DNA from: Legionella israelensis
Lineage (GTDB): Bacteria; Pseudomonadota; Gammaproteobacteria; Legionellales; Legionellaceae
NCBI RefSeq assembly: GCF_004571175.1
Contig: NZ_CP038273.1
Span: 682,001-746,000 of the forward strand
Direction: 5' to 3'
Length of the DNA: 64,000 nt
The notes beneath the pieces are model-generated. The model worked only from the letters and a program-made list of their open reading frames with translations. It made no database searches and had not been told where the DNA came from. A program made the position numbers and the translations under genes. This document shows, one piece after another, positions 56,198 to 64,000 of the stretch (its first letter is position 1; every line of letters begins with the position of its first letter).

Positions 56198-56821
56198 TCA
56201 AGTATCTTGCTTACGGATAATTCCCATGACATGCTCTGTGCGAGCGATCACAGCTTTAGCGTTTTCCGCTTTTTTACGATCCGGATATGGACCAATCAGT
56301 ACGCGATACCAATGGCTATTCGCTTGTATAACTTCTTTCAGATGCACATCAAATCCCTGAAGGATTAAGGTTGCTTTCAATCGCTCAGCATCCTGACGGG
56401 ACTTGAATGAAGCCACTTGAATCACATAGTGCTCTTTAGACTCGGATTTTGTAGAAACCACCGTTTTACTTTCTTTATGTTCCACAGTTTGTGGTATGGA
56501 AGCAGGTTTTGCTGGTGCAGGGTTGACTACAGGCGGCGTTGGCAATGCCTTTGATGCATGATGTTCATTCGTTAGCAAAGTATAAAACTCAAACTTAGGC
56601 TTTGGCCGTTCTTCCTGTGGTTGGGGCAAATTTTTCTTTTTTGCTACTTTTTTGTTTTCCAGAGAAGCTGTTTGTCTGGAGACCCATTGTCCAAGACTTT
56701 CAGGATCAAACAACAGGGCTGTCAGATATCCGGCAATAAAAAACAATATCATCAGCAAAAAAGGCCGGGAAGATGAGGGTTTATTGCGGGATATATTTTT
56801 TCTATTATAATCTCTCGCCAT
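56198..56821 (-). CDS. SPOR-domain membrane protein, FtsN-like
   Basis: A 207-residue protein: a basic cytoplasmic N-terminus, one membrane helix (about 20-40; PFLLMILFFIAGYLTALLF), a Pro/Lys-rich periplasmic linker, and a C-terminal SPOR domain (about 128-205; HYVIQVASFKSRQDAERLKA and WYRVLIGPYPDRKKAENAK). SPOR domains bind denuded glycan at the division septum. The argS-SPOR order is seen in other gammaproteobacteria, where the protein is FtsN-like. Its ATG overlaps the argS stop by one base. Confidence 0.88.
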   Translation of the reverse strand: MARDYNRKNISRNKPSSSRPFLLMILFFIAGYLTALLFDPESLGQWVSRQTASLENKKVAKKKNLPQPQEERPKPKFEFYTLLTNEHHASKALPTPPVVNPAPAKPASIPQTVEHKESKTVVSTKSESKEHYVIQVASFKSRQDAERLKATLILQGFDVHLKEVIQANSHWYRVLIGPYPDRKKAENAKAVIARTEHVMGIIRKQDT

Positions 56822-58581
56822 TACATACTCTCAGGAGCTGATACACCTAAAATGTTTAGGCCATTATAAATAACCTGGCGTACTGCCTTTAATAAACATA
56901 GTCGAGCACAGCGTACATCTTCCTGTTCGCATAATAATATCACGGCATTGTAATAGCTGTGTAATCCATTGGCCAATTCACGTAAATAATAGGCCAATTG
57001 ATGAGGCTGGCAGTTGAGTGCCGATGACTCAATCACCTCCGGATATTGTTCAAGCGTAGAAATCAGCGACAGTTCATAGGGTTCTGAAAGCAGTTGCAGA
57101 TTTTCCAGCCCTTTTTCCACATCCCAACTTAAGCCTCTTTCTTTAAGCTGTCTAAGAATACTGCAAATTCTGGCATGAGCATATTGAATATAATAGACAG
57201 GATTATCGCTGGATTGAGATTTGGCAATATCCAGATCAAAATCCATATGCTGCTCAGGTTTTCGCATGACATAAAAAAAGCGTGCCGCATCTTTACCGAC
57301 TTCTACACGAAGATCACGCAAGGTTACGAAAGATCCACTCCGTGTTGACATCTGCACTCTTTCACCACCTCGATATAAAATGGCAAACTGAACCAGTAAA
57401 ACATCGAGAGCCTCCTCATTGTGCCCTAAAGCTTTAACTGCAGCTTTAACGCGACTGATATAACCATGGTGATCAGCGCCTAAAATATCAATAACACGAT
57501 CAAATCCACGATCATATTTATTCCAATGGTAAGCTACATCGGAGGCGAAATAAGTCATTTGGCCATTGGCACGTATCAGAACACGATCTTTTTCATCACC
57601 AAAATCGGTGGATTTAAACCAAAGCGCACCTTCTTTTTCATAGGTATGACCCAAATCAATCAGTGCTTTTATGCCTTTTTGAATAGAGCCATCATGAAAC
57701 AGATTTCGCTCAGAAAACCAGCAATCATATTCAACACCAAACTCGGCCAAATCCTCTTTAATGTCTTCTAAAACGGATGTCAGTGCGTGCTGGTGAAATA
57801 AGTCAAATCCATCCTCGCCTAATAAAGCCTGCGCACGATGGATCATGGCATCGATATACTGTTCTTTATCGCCACCTTCCGGAGCATCAAGAGGTAATCC
57901 TTCACTGATAGCAAACCAGTCAAATACATATTGATTGCCGTATGCAGAGAACATTGCCTGTGCAATGTCAAAAACATAATCACCACGATATCCATTGGCG
58001 GGAAAAATAACCGACTGACCGGCAAGGCCCAAATAACGCAACCAGACACTGACTGCCAGAATGTTCATCTGCCTGCCAGCATCATTCACATAATACTCAC
58101 GACTGACAGTATAGCCGGCTTCTGCCAACAAATTAGCCAATGTTGCACCAAAGGCAGCTCCCCTGCCATGCCCTACATGTAAAGGACCTGTTGGGTTTGC
58201 TGAAACGAATTCCAGCAACACTTTTTGTCCCTGGCCCACATGACTGCGCCCATATTGATGTGCTTCTCTCAATATTCGCTCTATGATCTGAAGAGAAGCA
58301 TCCTCTTTAAGAAAAAAATTAATAAAACCGGCACCTGCTATTTCTACTTTGGCAACCGCTGACTCTTCGGGCAATGCTTTTAGTAAAATTTCTGCCAGTT
58401 TTCTTGGCGGTTGGCGGCAGGGCTTTGCCAACACCAATGCCAGATTAGAAGCATAGTCACCGTGTTTTGCCTCTTTGGTCCGCTCAATTTTAATGTCCGG
58501 GTACACATCTTCCGGTATCTCACCGGACTGTTTCAGGATAGTTAAGGCATGTTGCAACATCTGCTCTAATATGTGTTTCAT
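56821..58581 (-). CDS. argS: Arginyl-tRNA synthetase
   Basis: A 586-residue class Ia synthetase with an N-terminal Add-1 domain, the HIGH-type motif HVGHGRG, a KMSKS-type site QMSTRSG, and the C-terminal anticodon-binding helical domain. It charges tRNA-Arg. Length is normal. The SPOR gene overlaps its stop and is probably cotranscribed. Confidence 0.97.
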   Translation of the reverse strand: MKHILEQMLQHALTILKQSGEIPEDVYPDIKIERTKEAKHGDYASNLALVLAKPCRQPPRKLAEILLKALPEESAVAKVEIAGAGFINFFLKEDASLQIIERILREAHQYGRSHVGQGQKVLLEFVSANPTGPLHVGHGRGAAFGATLANLLAEAGYTVSREYYVNDAGRQMNILAVSVWLRYLGLAGQSVIFPANGYRGDYVFDIAQAMFSAYGNQYVFDWFAISEGLPLDAPEGGDKEQYIDAMIHRAQALLGEDGFDLFHQHALTSVLEDIKEDLAEFGVEYDCWFSERNLFHDGSIQKGIKALIDLGHTYEKEGALWFKSTDFGDEKDRVLIRANGQMTYFASDVAYHWNKYDRGFDRVIDILGADHHGYISRVKAAVKALGHNEEALDVLLVQFAILYRGGERVQMSTRSGSFVTLRDLRVEVGKDAARFFYVMRKPEQHMDFDLDIAKSQSSDNPVYYIQYAHARICSILRQLKERGLSWDVEKGLENLQLLSEPYELSLISTLEQYPEVIESSALNCQPHQLAYYLRELANGLHSYYNAVILLCEQEDVRCARLCLLKAVRQVIYNGLNILGVSAPESM

Positions 58582-58876
58582 TTCGCTAAATCTACCGTCA
58601 AAAAATACAAATATTATGCGCTTTTTTCTTCCAGATTAAAAGCGCATGGGAAGAATCAACATGAGGTATGATTTCATCCAACATGTATTTCATACACTAT
58701 AGTATTTTTAGCAAAAAAGCGCGTGGGACAAAATGCCGGCTCATATCAAACTCATTTAGCGCGGCGTTCTAGTACGTTGGATGATCTATGAATGCATTAC
58801 AACATTCTGGTAAAGATCATTTAACCATTACAGATGATAAATAGCATTGAAATATAAACAAAAAGTCACTCTGACT
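58582..58876. other. Intergenic region upstream of argS
   Basis: No gene seen. It contains two related strings (AAAAGCGCATGGGAAGAA at about 58637 and AAAAGCGCGTGGGACAAA at about 58715), an imperfect direct repeat of unknown meaning. The argS promoter should lie near 58600-58700. Confidence 0.4.
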
Positions 58877-59815
58877 TCATTTATTATTTGAAGATAATAA
58901 ATTATGGTCATGCTCTATCTCAGAATCCTGAGATGTTTTATCTTGTCCTTCTAAAATTTTCTTATGTTCTTGAATTAAAGCTTGCCTACTCACATCCATC
59001 TTTATTACTTCCTTCTTCGCTTTTTCTCGTTCATTTTCGAGACTGACTGTTGATGGCTGAAAATTAATTTTGTCAGTATTATAAGCAACGAGCATGTATC
59101 CATTTTCAATTTCGGAATTATTTTCTATATACTCATTAAGATTTTCGTCCATTTCAATCACTTGAAATACATAGTTATTTTGTGTTGCATTTAAGTTTTC
59201 ACAAACTTGAATTAAATTGTTTTTAGCTTCTTTATATAAATTCTGAGCCCTCCTTCTTTGTTCATTATATTCCAAGCTGTCCGGATAAGTTTGAAACACA
59301 GCTTCAGTTGCACTTAAAACGATTAAACTAGGTTGCTGTTTTATTAATGTTTCCAAGTAATTTTGTTGGGCTTCTACTGAAATATCAATGCCTCCACATG
59401 GTTTTCCATTGCCGTCGCATGCACAGATACAATTTCTTCCTAAAATAACATCAGAATTTTCAACCTGGGATAAGTCATCGTCTAATCTCGTTGAATCAAC
59501 TTTTAGATATTCACGGCGTGTTTCATCATGGTTTTGAGGTAAATGAGCACCAAACTTATGATCAGGATCAGTATATGAAAATTCAATAAAATCCGTTTGT
59601 ATTACTTCAAGTTCTGAGCCGAATCCTGCTTTTTCTATAGTATAGGCAATTGAACTTGTATCCTCATCTGATGTTAAATGCACATCGGTAGTGTCTGAGA
59701 TACATAAAACTTTTTTTGCGCCAAGTTCATCTTTAAGTACATCATGAAGTTGATTTTGATATAATTTAGATTTTTCAAGTAATCCATAAGCATCATAAGC
59801 ATTAATAATTCCCAT
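58877..59815 (-). CDS. Hypothetical protein with a Cys cluster
   Basis: A 312-residue cytosolic protein, no recognised family. The first half is alpha/beta with a strand-loop VLCISDTTDVHLTSDEDTSS (about 36-55). A cysteine cluster CICACDGNGKPCGG (about 148-161) could bind metal. The second half is helical and acidic, ending in a Glu/Asp/Gln-rich tail (EGQDKTSQDSEIEHDHN) like some Dot/Icm substrates. It stands alone between argS and the RND genes. An effector role is only possible. Confidence 0.6.
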   Translation of the reverse strand: MGIINAYDAYGLLEKSKLYQNQLHDVLKDELGAKKVLCISDTTDVHLTSDEDTSSIAYTIEKAGFGSELEVIQTDFIEFSYTDPDHKFGAHLPQNHDETRREYLKVDSTRLDDDLSQVENSDVILGRNCICACDGNGKPCGGIDISVEAQQNYLETLIKQQPSLIVLSATEAVFQTYPDSLEYNEQRRRAQNLYKEAKNNLIQVCENLNATQNNYVFQVIEMDENLNEYIENNSEIENGYMLVAYNTDKINFQPSTVSLENEREKAKKEVIKMDVSRQALIQEHKKILEGQDKTSQDSEIEHDHNLLSSNNK

Positions 59816-59946
59816 GGTACATCACCACTAAATATAGGCGTACAGTTAAGAATAACTGTATAATTATTATACAGTAAGATCAAAATTTGATGATTGAAGA
59901 CGTGTAGCAGATAATCAAAAGTATTGAGTCCAATTATCAACAGACT

Positions 59947-62900
59947 CTAATATTTTATCGCAATATCTTTATCCATCTCACTAAGCTGTTGTTCGGTATA
60001 GTTTCTTGGTTTGGTGCGTCTGGCAAGTTTGGCATATACAACCGGAACCGCAAATAAACTGAGAAAGGTAGCAATGCTCACACCAAAAAAGATCACAACG
60101 CCTATGCTTACGCGACTTTCAGCCCCGGCCCCTACCGCGAAAACCAGAGGCAAACTGCCGAAAATGGTGGAAATGGCTGTCATTAGTACAGGTCGAAGAC
60201 GAACTACACTGCCTTCAATCACGGCCTGTAAAAATTTAACCTTCTGTTCACGTAGCTGATTAATGAATTCTATCATTAATATGCCATTTTTGGCTGCCAG
60301 ACCAATGAGCATAATCAAGCCTATCTGGCTATAAATATTAAATGAATTGCCGGTGATATACAGTCCAAACAAAGCCCCCACCACGGCAATGGGTGCCGTT
60401 ATAAAAATAACCAAAGGATGAATAAAGCTGCCAAACTGTGCTGCCATAACCAGAAACATGACCAAAAGCGCCAGAGAAAACGTAAAATAAATCCCTGACT
60501 GTGATTCCTTAAAATCACGCGATTGATCCTTATAATCGATACGGGCTGTTGCTGGTAAATGCTTCTTAGCCGTCTCATCTAAAAAATTCAACGCTTCCCC
60601 TAAAGAATAACCTTCAGCCAGACTGGCGGTTACGGTAATCGTTTTCATACGATTAAAGCGATACAAGGCATTTGGAACCGTGGCTTCTTTATAATGCGCA
60701 AGATTCGCTATCGGTATAAGTTGTCTGGTTCTATCAGAGCGAACATAAATGTTTTTTAAATCATTAAGCTTTGCTTTTTTGTCAAGTGAGGCTTCAAGAA
60801 TCACTTCATATTCTTCATCCTTGTCTATAAAGGTCGTGACTTCTCTTGAGCCAAGAAAAGTTTCAAGTGCTCGCCCAATCGCTTCCACAGGTACTCCCAT
60901 TTCTGCAGCCCTATTGTAATTCACAACCAGATTAATCTGGATTTTGCTGGGATCATAATCGCTATCGAGATTGGTTAAGCCTGGATTTTTAGCGGCTTCA
61001 TTTAACAGAATATCCCGCCATTTGAGAAGCTCATCGTAATCTGCGCCACCAAGGACGAATTGAACAGGCTGAGTCAGGTTCTGTGCACCTATACCGCTGC
61101 GCATCACCGGTACAGCAATAACACCAGGCAATTGCGACAATGCTCGTTGAACATCCGCCATCACATCAAAAGTGGATTGTTTTCTTTCAGACCAATCTTC
61201 CATCACCAAAATGGCAAAACCTGAATTTACCGGATCCCCACTGCCTAATCCCTGAGGAAACAGAGTAATCACACGGGCACCGCTGCCGCTCTTAACGTAC
61301 TTCATCAATATTTTTTCTATCTTATGCATATATTTTTGCGTATAGGAAAAGCTTGCTCCTTCTGGAGCCTTAACCAAGACAAAAAATGCCCCTCTATCCT
61401 CCTGCGGCACCAACTCATCTGGTATTTTTTGATAAAAAACGATGCCGCTTATGATGAGCAGAATAAACAAGGCTAATATCCCATAACTGTGGCGAAGACA
61501 AAACTTAAGGCTCCGTTGATAATGCTTTGTAGTCATAGCAAGAAAACGATTGATTTTTTCAGCCCATAACGATTGCTTTTCTTTTCGATGAAGAATGTAA
61601 GCACACATCACCGGTGTTAAAGTTAAAGCGACTAAGGTTGAAAAGGAAACAGCTGCGGCAAGGGTAAAGGCAAATTCGCTGAATAAGCGTCCGACATTAC
61701 CTTGTAATAAGGAAATGGGCAAAAAAACAGCCAATAATACGGTTGTTGTGGCGATAACGGCAAATCCGACCTGTCTTGACCCACGGTAACTGGCCAATAA
61801 AGGCGGCTCATTCAGATTGATTCGACGAATAATGTTTTCAAGAACAACAATGGCATCATCAACAACAAGCCCAATCGCCAACACCAAGCCTAATAAGGTA
61901 AGCAGATTGATAGAAAACCCAGAGATGTACAGCACAATGAAGGTTGAAATAATGGAAACCGGAATAGTAAAAAAAGGTATAAGCATGGAGCGGAAATTGC
62001 CCAGAAAAGCAAAAATGACCAACGTAACTAACAGCAAAGCCACAATAAAGGCTTTGAGAACTTCAATGATCGCCTGTTCAATAAAAACCGAGGTATCATA
62101 ACTTTCATGAAGCTGCATTCCTTCAGGAAGCTTTATCTCTTTGATGGTCTTTTTTATTTCGCGCGCAACATCCAGAGTATTTGCTTTTGATTGCTTAATA
62201 ATGCCAAGACCTATCATATTGCGACCATTCCCACGCAATTCAGAACGCCTGTCTTCCGGTCCCAGTTCCACTTCGGCCACTTCATACAGACGAAGTAAGT
62301 GTCCATTTGCTTCTTTACGAATGACTAATCTGGAAAAGTCCTCCGGTGTTTTAAATTGCCTTTCCACCCAGACTGGAAATTCACGTTCAACAGACTCAAT
62401 ACGACCGGCAGGCAGTTCCAGATTATTTTGTCGTAATGCATTTTCGATGTCCTGAACACTGACCTTCTTACCGATCATCGCCTGTCTGTCAAGCCAGATC
62501 CGCATGGCAAACCGCTTTTCACCGCCAATGCGAACACGAGCCACACCATTGACCACTGACAATCGATCGACAATATATCGCTCGGCATAATCGGTCAGCT
62601 CCATGGCATTCATGTGTACACTATCCAAATTCAGCCACATGATAACATTGTTATTGGAATCCACTTTAAACACTTCTGGTGTATCTGCACCGTCAGGTAA
62701 ATCGCTCAGGGCGCTAAATACTCTCTCACGGACATCATTGGCCGCATTATCAATATCCCGATTAATATTAAATTCAATATTAATGGTAGATAAACCATCG
62801 ATGCTTTTAGCGTCAATAAAGCGAATTCCCTCAATACCGCTGATTCGCCTTTCCAGGACTTTGGTAATGCGATTTTCGACAGTTTGTGCTGCCGCCCCTG

Positions 62901-63063
62901 TGTACTGGGTTTCTATGGATATTACGGGCGGATCAACATCGGGTAATTCTCTTAAAGCCAGACGGTCAAGAGCAATCAAGCCAAAGGCTATCAATAATAG
63001 ATTAAGCACTACAGCCAGCACCGGTTTTTTCACCGCCTGATCAGTGATCCACATATTTAACAT
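59947..63063 (-). CDS. RND efflux pump inner-membrane subunit (AcrB-type, HAE1 family)
   Basis: A 1038-residue proton-driven exporter with the duplicated RND plan: helix 1 (PVLAVVLNLLLIAFGLIAL), a large periplasmic loop, helices 2-7, helix 8, a second loop and helices 9-12. The proton-relay aspartates in helix 4 are present (GLVVDDAIVVLENI). RND pumps export drugs, dyes, bile salts or other compounds with an adaptor and a TolC-like channel. The specific substrate is unknown. The adaptor gene overlaps its start by 23 bases. No TolC-type gene is in the window. Confidence 0.93.
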   Translation of the reverse strand: MLNMWITDQAVKKPVLAVVLNLLLIAFGLIALDRLALRELPDVDPPVISIETQYTGAAAQTVENRITKVLERRISGIEGIRFIDAKSIDGLSTINIEFNINRDIDNAANDVRERVFSALSDLPDGADTPEVFKVDSNNNVIMWLNLDSVHMNAMELTDYAERYIVDRLSVVNGVARVRIGGEKRFAMRIWLDRQAMIGKKVSVQDIENALRQNNLELPAGRIESVEREFPVWVERQFKTPEDFSRLVIRKEANGHLLRLYEVAEVELGPEDRRSELRGNGRNMIGLGIIKQSKANTLDVAREIKKTIKEIKLPEGMQLHESYDTSVFIEQAIIEVLKAFIVALLLVTLVIFAFLGNFRSMLIPFFTIPVSIISTFIVLYISGFSINLLTLLGLVLAIGLVVDDAIVVLENIIRRINLNEPPLLASYRGSRQVGFAVIATTTVLLAVFLPISLLQGNVGRLFSEFAFTLAAAVSFSTLVALTLTPVMCAYILHRKEKQSLWAEKINRFLAMTTKHYQRSLKFCLRHSYGILALFILLIISGIVFYQKIPDELVPQEDRGAFFVLVKAPEGASFSYTQKYMHKIEKILMKYVKSGSGARVITLFPQGLGSGDPVNSGFAILVMEDWSERKQSTFDVMADVQRALSQLPGVIAVPVMRSGIGAQNLTQPVQFVLGGADYDELLKWRDILLNEAAKNPGLTNLDSDYDPSKIQINLVVNYNRAAEMGVPVEAIGRALETFLGSREVTTFIDKDEEYEVILEASLDKKAKLNDLKNIYVRSDRTRQLIPIANLAHYKEATVPNALYRFNRMKTITVTASLAEGYSLGEALNFLDETAKKHLPATARIDYKDQSRDFKESQSGIYFTFSLALLVMFLVMAAQFGSFIHPLVIFITAPIAVVGALFGLYITGNSFNIYSQIGLIMLIGLAAKNGILMIEFINQLREQKVKFLQAVIEGSVVRLRPVLMTAISTIFGSLPLVFAVGAGAESRVSIGVVIFFGVSIATFLSLFAVPVVYAKLARRTKPRNYTEQQLSEMDKDIAIKY

Positions 63064-64000
63064 CCACTAATTGGCCCTCACGTAATTTGAAAGCACCGTC
63101 GGTAATGATCCAGCTGTCGGTCGGCACCTGCGCTTCTATATCCAACCATCGCTCATGACGTTTTAACAATTTGACATTGATTTTCCGAGCCTTATTGTCA
63201 TTTTTATCCACAATGAAAATATAACGCTCCATGCCTTGTGCCAGTAATGCTTCTTCAGGAACCGTTAATACCTTTTCATGGCCCAAAGGCAATTTAATAT
63301 GCAGCAACATTCCTGGTTTCAACAGCAATTGCTCATTATTAAGCAAGCCGCGTAAAAGCACTGCTCTTGCCTGCTCATCAATTCTTGGGTTGATGGTACT
63401 GATTGTGCCTGTAAACAGTTTACCCTTGTATGCAATGGAGCGAGCAGTAAAACCTTGTCCCTTGTGCAGGTTCGCCAAATAACGCTCAGGCAGGCTGAAA
63501 TCAATTTTCAGTGGTTGAATCTTATCAAGCGTTACAATTTCATCTCCAGGTTCCACAAGCGTTCCCTTACTGACCCTTCTAAAGCCAAGCAAACCATCAA
63601 AAGGAGCTTTCAATGTCCTGTCTGCCATCATGCTTTTTATCTGTTCTACTCGCGCCGCTGCACTATCCAACGTCGCTTTCTGAGCGTCATGTTCAGATTT
63701 TGAGAGAAAATCTCGCTTTGATAATTTTCCAAAGCGCTCAAATTGTACCCGAGCCTCCTCAAGTCGTGCTTGAGCTTCCATCATTTGCGCTTTCTCTTCA
63801 CTGGTTTCAAGCTCAACCAATACATCACCCTTCTTTACTATATCACCGTCTTCAAAAAACAATTGTTTAATATATTCGGTTACATTGACAGTGATTGTCA
63901 CTGACTCAAATGCCCTGGTCGTGCCAATAGCCTCAATAAAATTTTCAACCGTACGGGTTTTTACAGGAACGGCATGAACCACTATAGGAGAGGGTGCTTT
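63041..64000 (-). CDS. RND-pump periplasmic adaptor, HlyD/MFP family (5' partial)
   Basis: The frame is open to the window edge, so the N-terminus (signal or anchor) is outside; the GTG at 63982 is only an internal codon. Visible parts are the lipoyl-like half (IKQLFFEDGDIVKKGDVLVEL), an alpha-hairpin (about 63700-63820), the second lipoyl half (LKAPFDGLLGFRRVSKGTLVEPGD), and beta-barrel and membrane-proximal domains. It bridges the pump to an outer-membrane channel. It overlaps the pump gene by 23 bases; the two form an operon. Confidence 0.92.
   Translation of the reverse strand, partial: KAPSPIVVHAVPVKTRTVENFIEAIGTTRAFESVTITVNVTEYIKQLFFEDGDIVKKGDVLVELETSEEKAQMMEAQARLEEARVQFERFGKLSKRDFLSKSEHDAQKATLDSAAARVEQIKSMMADRTLKAPFDGLLGFRRVSKGTLVEPGDEIVTLDKIQPLKIDFSLPERYLANLHKGQGFTARSIAYKGKLFTGTISTINPRIDEQARAVLLRGLLNNEQLLLKPGMLLHIKLPLGHEKVLTVPEEALLAQGMERYIFIVDKNDNKARKINVKLLKRHERWLDIEAQVPTDSWIITDGAFKLREGQLVDVKYVDH

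Overview
The window is an AT-rich chromosomal segment of a gammaproteobacterium that most resembles Legionella or a close relative. The reasons are a bdhA-patD pair (a described Legionella pneumophila virulence operon), a SulP transporter fused to a carbonic anhydrase, and housekeeping genes interleaved with lineage-specific leucine-rich-repeat, coiled-coil and Rossmann-like proteins of the kind Legionella secretes through Dot/Icm. Species cannot be fixed by eye. No tRNA, rRNA or CRISPR array was recognised.

Layout. 1-2.3 kb: end of the SulP-carbonic anhydrase gene and a VanX-like D-Ala-D-Ala dipeptidase. 2.3-3.75 kb: a ~210-bp MITE-like repeat split by an IS110-family element; the element's 5' non-coding end shows the full plan of a bridge RNA, with guides matching both its own ends and the repeat it sits in. 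3.9-5.2 kb: envelope-stress genes (BON, CsbD, DUF1328). 5.4-5.75 kb: a hairpin-rich non-coding island. 5.8-11.6 kb: lipid kinase, metallophosphoesterase, murI and a 1060-residue candidate effector. 11.8-17.3 kb: MFS transporter, a GIY-YIG nuclease gene between two palindromic repeat arrays, a DUF1704 metallopeptidase-like gene, a BamC-like stub, dapA and a glycine-zipper lipoprotein. 17.4-19.4 kb: bdhA-patD. 20.3-29.6 kb: pilU, radA, xseB-ispA, bioC/comF, a one-PDZ M50 protease, and three unknowns. 29.7-33.5 kb: hemA-prfA-prmC-dksA. 33.7-34.2 kb: five ~108-bp tandem repeats. 34.3-49.8 kb: waaA, djlA, ahcY, metK, carA, dnaJ, dnaK, grpE, class II DAHP synthase, a YheT-like hydrolase and hemE. 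49.8-56.0 kb: accessory island with LRR and Rossmann-like proteins around folB. 56.2-64 kb: SPOR protein, argS, an unknown gene, and an RND pump with its adaptor (cut by the window edge).

How genes work together: grpE and dnaK each have a near-consensus sigma-32 promoter and form a heat-shock block with dnaJ. hemA-prfA-prmC couples haem synthesis to release factor 1 and its methylase. ahcY and metK form the S-adenosylmethionine cycle. bdhA and patD serve 3-hydroxybutyrate and lipid turnover.

The most striking feature is the intergenic repeat system. A superfamily of GC-rich palindromes (cores such as CCGCGG-N6-CCGCGG and CCCCGCTA-N5-TAGCGGGG) occurs as MITE-like copies, tandem arrays and fragments in about ten intergenic places, and an IS110 element appears to be RNA-guided into exactly that repeat.
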